64,000 nucleotides of DNA from Aphrocallistes beatrix (taxonomy: Eukaryota > Porifera > Hexactinellida > Sceptrulophora > Aphrocallistidae). The position numbers and the translations under genes were made by a program. Below the pieces are notes generated by a model that saw nothing but the letters and a program-made list of their open reading frames with translations, searched no databases and was not told the DNA's origin. Below are positions 59,701 through 64,000 of this stretch, piece by piece. Each line of letters starts with the position of its first letter. Within the stretch, counting starts at the first letter, position 1. The stretch spans positions 124,001 to 188,000 of the forward strand of contig OY725492.1 of NCBI GenBank assembly GCA_963281255.1, in the 5' to 3' direction.

Positions 59701-61969
59701 GTGAAGGTGTTTCAGGTAGATGATAACTTCTCTCACTTTCAAACGCTCTTAACACACAGCGGTGCGGTTACCTGTGTTAAGTTCTACGCCAGGGATCCTA
59801 GCACACTCTATCTGATTTCCTGCGCCACTGATCGTTCAATCAAATATTTTCAGTACATTATTTCGAATGGGAGTTTCGAAATGAAGCATCATATAGTCAA
59901 CAGTACGAATATATACGGAATGGATATAGACTGTGGGAAACAGAGAGTAGCAGTCTCGGGACAGGATAGACACGTCCGTTTCTATAGTTTGGAAGATTTG
60001 AGTACCCGTTCCATCGGAAAGATCAGTGGAACTGCAGAAGAAAAGGGACTTTTGCAAGTAGCCTTTGACCCAAGTGGACGTTACATAATTTCGAGTTCGG
60101 CGCAAAAGAATGTGTTATTATTCGATTCGCATACGAGAGGATTTCTCTCGCAGGTGTACGGACATTCTGAGATGATTACCAGTGTGAAGTTCAACCAAAA
60201 TGGCTTGTACTGCGTATCTGTGGGTGCGGATGGCTGTGCTTTTGTCTGGAAGTTACCTGCAGAGGTAGCACAGAACATTCGCAGGCTAACACATTGCGAG
60301 GTTCCTTACACAAATGAAAAGATTGTAAGTACCAAAACAATGACCCCAAATCCGCATACAGATTCCCTTAATCCGCCTACATTATTGCATATACTTCATA
60401 GGTACCTGCAGTTATTGAACAAGCGCCAACTTCTGAGGATATGGATCTTCCACCTTCTGAAGAAGATCCCATCCCTCCATTGCCAGATCCTGCCACACCC
60501 GAGCCTAACATAGTGCACCCTGCCTTCTCAACCGTTTCGAAACTCCCGCCTTGGATACTACGGCACATCAACCCGACCACTCAAGTTCAGCTGATAAAGA
60601 AATCAGTTACTCCAGATGCGAGGTCAGGAAGCAGTGAATGGGGGCTCCTGCCTATGCCTACTGGCAAATGGGCACAGCGTGCAGAGTCAATGGTTAATCT
60701 AAGCGTGCCTGAAAACCTACTAAACACAGGTAACAAACCTACTAAACACAGTAAGTACACTGAATCACAATAGATATTCATTTTATTCCTTTGTTTTCCG
60801 CAGCAATGATTGACACAAGCTATTCCACACAGTCCACAATTTCAAGTTGTCCAGTCACAGGTGATAGGACTGTAGGGGACGGCGAGGATAGTCCCATAAC
60901 GGAAAAACAGCCGTTCACACCTTTCAAACCTCACAGTAATACTGGACCCAAGTTTGAGGCTCTTCCTGCAATGGTAACCTCCAATCTTAAACAGCGTTCA
61001 ACATCGCTAAGTCATCTTTACGACCAAAGAAAAGATGACATAGCATTCGCAAATAAGTGCAATTTAGAGAAACCGTCTCCAATTGAAGAAACATTCGACC
61101 TGGAAACCAGTGATATAGTACTTGAAAATACGAGTGATGATTCAAAATATGATAGAAGTAATGAGATCCCGACTTTAAAGGAGATGTTGAGTATAAGCCA
61201 GCCAATTACTGCCAGTCCTGCGGATGTCTCTATCGTAGCTCCTATAGCACTTAGCCAATCTACTCTATGCGATTCCGGCAGTGAATCTGACCACACTCCG
61301 ATCGCCAGTCCTAGCTTAAGACCGAAAATGTCCAATTCTGCTATCATTGAACGAGCTACCTCAATGCAAACGATTCCACATCAAGTCAAGAACGAATTCA
61401 AAAAGCCTACTTTAACACATCCACTCTCAAACGCTAACTCACTCTACCACCTTAACACTCTCTCTCCAAGCCTGTCTCCAGTTGGGGAGAATAAATTCTT
61501 CCACAAATTAACTGGATCAGCCCCAAATCGCTCACTAAGCACCAATAACCTTACAAATATTGGCAGTGAATCGATGCAATCGCGAATCTTCACACGTAGT
61601 TCGAAAGGTAAAAAGAAGCTACCCAACCTACCCGACTCGCCCATGACCAATTTACCAGCGAAAGAAGTCCCTAAACAACAGAACACAACGTTAGATGAAA
61701 ATGTTTATAACATTTTGCAGACATTTTTAACCAGAATCGAAGGATTAACACCTAAACTAGTTGCAAAGGCATATCCTAAATATTATTCCATAGTCGAACT
61801 GGTGGACAGACTTCATGATATGAATTGTAAACATCGAGATATCGGAGTTAATACAGATTCAAATGGACAGAATGAACCGATCGATTTAGTCGTAAATGAT
61901 ATGTCCAAAATGGTTGAAAATATGAACGAAATTCTTAATCGTGTCAAGGAGATGAAACAACACATGTAA
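47796..61969 (+). CDS. MAPKBP1/WDR62-type WD40 scaffold with a 9.4 kb gene-bearing intron
   Basis: Eight exons join in frame to 1250 residues: 47796-48089, 48164-48427, 57874-58117, 58201-58426, 58770-59137, 59462-60324, 60402-60729, 60804-61969. The first 700 residues form a double WD40 propeller closely following MAPKBP1 and WDR62: CSPDGVLAYPAGCIVVLYD, GEQGHKPCVRIWE, SEDGSFFVLVG, SSDGTVRIWW, GAGEKGGWIRIYDLRSM, GQDRHVRFYSLEDLS, YGHSEMITSVKFNQNGLYC. A long Ser/Pro-rich tail ends in a helical segment (residues about 1160-1250) that could dimerise. These proteins scaffold JNK signalling; WDR62 also acts at centrosomes. Intron 2 (48428-57873) is about 100 times longer than the others and contains the small nested genes listed below. 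Exon 7 has two alternative donors. Which of the two vertebrate paralogues it equals is not decidable. Confidence 0.95.
48551..48558 (+). promoter_or_regulatory. TATA box of nested gene 1
   Basis: TATAAATG exactly 38 bp before the ATG at 48589, inside the long MAPKBP1/WDR62 intron. Confidence 0.5.
48589..48999 (+). CDS. Nested gene 1: small basic leucine-zipper-like protein, most diverged copy
   Basis: Intronless frame of 136 residues in the host intron, same strand as the host gene. The first 60 residues are acidic and polar, with an LIDVKKILESFKGKISD start. Then comes a strongly basic region (IREFRRRKQQDKARGKHMLR) and a heptad series (ELRRKIESLQQEKDFLCLEI) with Leu/Leu/Leu/Phe at seven-residue spacing. 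This is a bZIP-like plan, but the invariant Asn of the basic region is not at its usual place. Similarity to the other nested genes is in plan more than in sequence, so membership of the family is likely but not certain. The following 960 bases hold nothing recognised. Confidence 0.55.
   Translation: MQMSTEHYLIDVKKILESFKGKISDKERDFAYNVKAIENWDRKEFQEWMPNIKNETLSARIREFRRRKQQDKARGKHMLRKNCEELRRKIESLQQEKDFLCLEIKRFLLLIQRKLLRLEISFYHNRISLYGIKHLQ
49930..49937 (+). promoter_or_regulatory. TATA box of nested gene 2
   Basis: TATATATA 40 bp before the ATG at 49970. Confidence 0.5.
49970..50425 (+). CDS. Nested gene 2: bZIP-like protein with a broken basic region
   Basis: Intronless, 151 residues. The N-terminal 80 residues align with nested genes 3, 4 and 5 (FEQLLSIEDVFKPDWEKIF versus FSQLNSIQYMLNANWEKDI; SSILELIDKKQFLEPDSRTI versus QSILELVSIEKLAKTDTRNL). 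The basic region reads LSNNEARPLYNDRREVRKL. Relative to its sisters (LSNNRARVRYRES), Pro replaces a Val/Lys-like position and the conserved Arg of N-x7-R is Asn. DNA binding through a continuous basic helix would therefore be weakened, while the leucine-rich coiled coil (KIEKCQLQKKKEDLKQEL) stays intact. The C terminus is a short Pro/Gln tail. Confidence 0.7.
   Translation: MESDKKTKYTFEQLLSIEDVFKPDWEKIFSSIKNLHNPSSILELIDKKQFLEPDSRTIREDMRAENFEEKYIATVQNFKRTLSNNEARPLYNDRREVRKLKIEKCQLQKKKEDLKQELFMLKYQIECHEMLTPDQPQTVQPRSVGKISNHA
50819..50985. mobile_element. Pogo-like MITE in the host intron
   Basis: TA-CAGTCAAGGTCGCTTAATA at the left and, on the other strand, TA-CAGTTAGGGTCGCTTATA at the right; 167 bp, TA-flanked, non-coding. 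It contains inner A/T-rich inverted repeats (TATGAACATT...). Different family from the one in VPS51 intron 5. Confidence 0.8.
51265..52260. repeat. Inverted duplication, left arm (contains nested gene 3)
   Basis: About 1 kb that matches 56638-57570 in inverted orientation, with a spacer of about 4.4 kb. The match covers nested gene 3, its TATA region, about 470 bp upstream and about 110 bp downstream. The coding part is almost identical between arms; the flanks carry many substitutions and indels. Confidence 0.82.
51378..51785 (-). CDS. Nested gene 3: bZIP-like protein, opposite strand to host
   Basis: Intronless, 135 residues, transcribed against the host gene. N-terminal part FSQLNSIQYMLNANWEKDIE, then PQSILELVSIEKLAKTDTRN. 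The basic region SNNRARVRYRESVRK fits the bZIP pattern N-x2-A-x3-Y-R seen in ATF4 (NKTAATRYR), followed by a heptad series LKQKRNELKLEKQELEKEI. The spacing from the conserved Arg to the first zipper Leu (5 or 12 residues) differs from the canonical 9, so the bZIP assignment is an inference. A TATAAATA box lies at 51839-51846. Near-identical to nested gene 5 (57048-57437), apart from a few substitutions and a longer C-terminal tail. Confidence 0.75.
   Translation of the reverse strand: MEAGKTIYSFSQLNSIQYMLNANWEKDIEDMEDLDSPQSILELVSIEKLAKTDTRNLRESMECAKFDERCISEIQNFKTSLSNNRARVRYRESVRKLKQKRNELKLEKQELEKEIAFYTSIESALFSPVSLPSPS
53426..53433 (+). promoter_or_regulatory. TATA box of nested gene 4
   Basis: TATAAATA exactly 38 bp before the ATG at 53464. 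Confidence 0.55.
53464..53838 (+). CDS. Nested gene 4: bZIP-like protein
   Basis: Intronless, 124 residues. Begins MEAENSMFSVAQLNSIQYLL and continues PQSILELVNIEKLCMTDTRN. The basic region is LSNKQSRKKYRVSLQQL, retaining N-x2-S-x3-Y-R, then KRKRNDFMREKQELEKEI as coiled coil, ending FYTRQLRI. It lacks the short tail of genes 3 and 5. Clearly a paralogue of genes 3 and 5, with moderate divergence. The decayed copy at 55661-55975 derives from this type. Confidence 0.75.
   Translation: MEAENSMFSVAQLNSIQYLLNPSWEKDLREITDRNSPQSILELVNIEKLCMTDTRNVKVSMENGKFNKRCIVEIQNLKTDLSNKQSRKKYRVSLQQLKRKRNDFMREKQELEKEIAFYTRQLRI
53839..55660. other. Intron interior without recognised gene
   Basis: A+T-rich host-intron sequence. 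Open frames at 54273-54545 (minus) and 54911-55105 (plus) have no similarity to the nested family. A short stretch at 55384-55400 (TTCAATACAATATGTGC) resembles the nested-gene start region and could be a further fragment. Confidence 0.4.
55661..55975 (-). pseudogene. Decayed copy of the nested bZIP-like gene
   Basis: The minus strand aligns with nested gene 4 over almost its whole length (TCAATTAAACTCAATACAAC, GGAAACTTGAGAGAGATTAC, GGGAAATTCAATAAGAGATG, GTCTCCAGTTAAAACG). The start codon position reads ATA, and several indels break the frame, with in-frame stops. It is clearly non-functional as a protein. Confidence 0.85.
56638..57570. repeat. Inverted duplication, right arm (contains nested gene 5)
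   Basis: Counterpart of 51265-52260. Shared landmarks run from GATCATCTCC through AGTATATTAGATTACA, GCAATGGTAACAAGATAG, CTACGTCGAGATAATCTC and the gene to CTATTCGCTCAATACCT and GCTGCTGCAA downstream. The central coding part is far better conserved than the flanks. Confidence 0.82.
57048..57437 (+). CDS. Nested gene 5: bZIP-like protein, inverted twin of nested gene 3
   Basis: Intronless, 129 residues, host-sense strand. Same sequence plan as gene 3: FSQLNSIQYMLNANWEKDIE, PQSILELVSIEKLANTDTRN, basic region SNNRARLRYRESVRK, coiled coil LKQEKNELKFEKQELEKEI, ending FYTSIESALFSPV. Differences from gene 3 are a handful of mostly conservative residues and a stop that removes the final SLPSPS. A TATAAATA box lies at 56990-56997, 58 bp before the ATG. 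The gene ends only 436 bp before host exon 3. Confidence 0.75.
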   Translation: MEAGKTIYSFSQLNSIQYMLNANWEKDIEDMEDLDSPQSILELVSIEKLANTDTRNLRESMECAKFDERCISEIQNFKTSLSNNRARLRYRESVRKLKQEKNELKFEKQELEKEIAFYTSIESALFSPV

Positions 61970-62587
61970 ATATAAATACAAACATTTAGGTGTATAGAGA
62001 TTTATTTTGATTAGATTCATTCGATTCAAACTTTTAATCCGACCTTCCAGAAATTAGAAGAGCAGTTGAAATGCTTTATTATTGAATATTTACGTATTAT
62101 ATTCACTTATTTTTCGGTTTTAATTAATATATTTCTCCTAAACCTTATATTCACCATACGATTGCAAGGCTATCATCATAGCGCACCTCTACTAACGTCC
62201 TATTGAGTAATGATAATCCTCATATTGTTGCAATTTCTACCTTGCAATATTTATGTATACTTCCTTTTTGCGTGGCACAAATATGCCAATTTTTGCTCGT
62301 GTTATATCTTCGCAATCAACAAATCATTACACTTGCATCCATAATGCATTCTATTTTAATAAGTTTGCCTTATGTGCTATGGCATCTGGTCGATAATGTT
62401 TAGGTTTCAGTATGCAGTCGCTTTGTATGCCATATCCCATGACCTGTACTTCCCTGATGGAAATGCTTTTTCCAAGAACTACCCACGCTAAACTACATCA
62501 AATCTAATAATTATAGACTAAGGTCAGTTTTGTCAACCATACAGTATATAAAGGATAGGTTAATACGCTTCATTAATACAATTGGAG
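61970..62587. other. Intergenic spacer before lipin
   Basis: 618 bp between the MAPKBP1/WDR62 stop and the lipin start. The frame at 62203-62403 is hydrophobic but has no ATG at its head and no similarity. The lipin TATA box lies at the right end. Confidence 0.5.
62545..62552 (+). promoter_or_regulatory. TATA box of lipin
   Basis: TATATAAA starting 43 bp before the lipin ATG at 62588, predicting a leader of about 10-15 nt. Confidence 0.6.
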
Positions 62588-64000
62588 ATGACTCGATATT
62601 TAATTAAAGCTGGCAAGGCTGTGCGTGACTTCTACAATGATATGAATGGAGCTAATCTGACCGGAGCAATTGATGTGATCGTTGTGAGACAGAAGGATAG
62701 GTCCCTTGTTGGTACACCCATACATGCTCATTTCGGAAAACTCGGTGTGCTGCGAAGTCGTGAAAAGGAGGTGGAATTGTGTGTCAATGGAGAGGTAATT
62801 GATTTTTTAGATATTCGTTTGAATGAATGGGGAACAGCGACTATATACGAGAATAATGGTAATATTTCGAGTTATGAAGAATCGCTAGAATATAAACGGA
62901 ATATACAGGCAGATTTTATCAATAATGAAGATTTCTGTAACGCATTTGAATATAAGGAAAATATTGTTGAGAAGAATTTAGACGAGTTTGCTCTCCATTC
63001 GAATGAAGGAATTTTCCAATTAGAAGATGTATATCCTGAAAGTCCGTCAGAGATATATCGAGATGCCCGTACGCCTTCAATAGTCAGTTTCCAGTCCACA
63101 ACCAGCAGTTTTGGAGGCCGAAGACACTCCTTCTCTGAGAGTGAGTTATTCGAATCAACAGATGAGGAATTGTTATCGGAAAATATTTGGGTCTGGAATC
63201 GCAAGACAGACGAAAACTTCGAGTTCACTGGAATATCAACAGATATCTCAACACTTTCAAAAGAGGATGAAAATGCAGTACTTTTCCCTTCAAATAACGA
63301 TGGGATTCTCGAACGAATGAAACGGTTGTTACTACGACCTAGCTCCACACCTTCCAGTCCCATACCCATGAGCGTCTCCCCTGACCCACCCTCCATTATG
63401 AACCACACTCCTGTCCCCCCTGAGATGAGTATAGTGCCGCCAGTTTCTAAGCCGGTGGATATAAGTTCAGATCTTGGTTCTTCGCCCGAAACTTCACACA
63501 CAGTTTCTCCCAGCTCTTCTCCTCCCCTGCGGAATCCATTTGGGATATTCTCGAACTGTAATACTCCAGTGGCTATGTCGCTTTGCGGTGGCTTAAACTT
63601 TGAAAAAGACATTGAACAACAAATTTTTGAAAAACATTTAGTTACATTTGAAAAATTCGCCAGTTTCCCTGAAATTCTTTCCGATCCGAACTTAGTCGTG
63701 TCTATTAATGGAAAGTATTATAACTGGCGAGTAGCCGCACCGATTTTGATGAGTCGGATTTGCTTTAACGAGCCTCTACCGACTGAAAATATCGCGAAAC
63801 TTAGTGAGGGAAATAAGCAGTCGAGACTTCGATCTTGGTTTACCTGGAGCAAGAAATCAGACTCAATTAATGACAAAGAACAGAAAAGTTTTTCAACCGA
63901 ACTACCACATCCGATTGAGAATCCCATCGACAACATCAGTGGTGCATTGGAACAAATTGAGCCTCTACAACCCCTCAAGCATGAATCTGAACTCATACAT
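62588..64000 (+). CDS. Lipin (phosphatidate phosphatase), N-terminal part, runs off the window
   Basis: A frame open for 471 codons to the right edge without a stop. The N-LIP domain is unmistakable: GANLTGAIDVIVVRQ, HAHFGKLGVLRSREKEVEL and VNGEVIDF match lipin 1-3 (LSGCIDIIVIRQ, FHVRFGKMGVLRSREK). A long Ser/Pro-rich middle follows. At residues 320-400 the conserved middle-lipin block appears (MSLCGGLNFEKDI, DPNLVVSINGKYYNWRVAAP). The catalytic HAD domain (DxDxT) lies beyond the edge, so activity cannot be judged. The classical lysine-rich nuclear localisation run is not evident. Lipin converts phosphatidate to diacylglycerol at the ER and can act as a transcriptional coactivator. No intron is seen in this part. 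The long minus-strand frame at 62872-63612 is its antisense shadow. Confidence 0.94.
   Translation, partial: MTRYLIKAGKAVRDFYNDMNGANLTGAIDVIVVRQKDRSLVGTPIHAHFGKLGVLRSREKEVELCVNGEVIDFLDIRLNEWGTATIYENNGNISSYEESLEYKRNIQADFINNEDFCNAFEYKENIVEKNLDEFALHSNEGIFQLEDVYPESPSEIYRDARTPSIVSFQSTTSSFGGRRHSFSESELFESTDEELLSENIWVWNRKTDENFEFTGISTDISTLSKEDENAVLFPSNNDGILERMKRLLLRPSSTPSSPIPMSVSPDPPSIMNHTPVPPEMSIVPPVSKPVDISSDLGSSPETSHTVSPSSSPPLRNPFGIFSNCNTPVAMSLCGGLNFEKDIEQQIFEKHLVTFEKFASFPEILSDPNLVVSINGKYYNWRVAAPILMSRICFNEPLPTENIAKLSEGNKQSRLRSWFTWSKKSDSINDKEQKSFSTELPHPIENPIDNISGALEQIEPLQPLKHESELIH

Noticed and set aside
62203..62403. 66-codon hydrophobic open frame before lipin
   Set aside because: It starts at TTG, is A+T-rich, has no similarity and overlaps the expected spacer between two confirmed genes.
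62872..63612. 246-codon minus-strand open frame
   Set aside because: The plus strand here encodes conserved lipin sequence through the whole interval; the antisense frame is a shadow of Ser/Glu-rich codons.

Overview
The window is nuclear DNA of an animal. Spliceosomal GT-AG introns, A+T-rich intergenic DNA, the standard genetic code (TAA, TAG and TGA all end clear genes) and a purely metazoan-style gene set support this: AATF, saccharopine dehydrogenase, XRCC1, VPS51, PFDN2, HSD17B7, a GAF-GAF cyclic-nucleotide phosphodiesterase, AP5S1, a MAPKBP1/WDR62 WD40 protein, lipin, RBMS, PLAC8 and a Frizzled-like receptor. The phylum cannot be fixed from the sequence. It is an invertebrate-type genome with few and short introns (54-280 bp, with one 9.4 kb exception) and many genes with no intron at all.

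Layout. 1-9.2 kb is a compact minus-strand gene block: Frizzled-like receptor (partial), AATF, saccharopine dehydrogenase, a C19orf47-like SAM protein and an F-BAR/RhoGAP protein. 9.2-20.2 kb has no recognisable gene. It is a repeat region with tandem repeats and several families of short inverted-repeat elements (MITE-like). 20.3-21.6 kb is an RBMS-type RNA-binding protein, followed by about 4.9 kb with only exon-like scraps. 26.5-40.0 kb is gene-dense: carbohydrate sulfotransferase, an ankyrin-repeat protein, XRCC1, VPS51, prefoldin 2, a PHAF1-con80 fusion protein, a four-exon PLAC8 gene and an Mpv17-family protein. After a 3.1 kb gap come HSD17B7, a PDE5/6/11-type phosphodiesterase and AP5S1. 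47.8-62.0 kb is one MAPKBP1/WDR62 gene, and 62.6 kb to the end is the start of lipin.

Most unusual points. (1) The 9.4 kb intron of the MAPKBP1/WDR62 gene holds a family of five small intronless genes in both orientations plus one decayed copy. They encode basic/leucine-rich, bZIP-like proteins and have their own TATA boxes; two of them sit in the arms of a large inverted duplication. (2) One uninterrupted reading frame fuses a PHAF1 (C16orf70/MYTHO) domain to a katanin p80 con80-type domain. (3) The phosphodiesterase ends in a CaaX-type prenylation motif. (4) Saccharopine dehydrogenase stands alone instead of being fused to lysine-ketoglutarate reductase. (5) Several promoters have a TATA box 38-43 bp from the ATG, predicting very short mRNA leaders. 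(6) At least six families of small inverted-repeat elements occur, some inside introns, and they account for the longer introns of VPS51.

Most genes are unrelated housekeeping or signalling genes and are not expected to form one pathway. Membrane-traffic and lysosome/autophagy genes (VPS51, AP5S1, PHAF1-con80) recur, but nothing in the sequence ties them together functionally.
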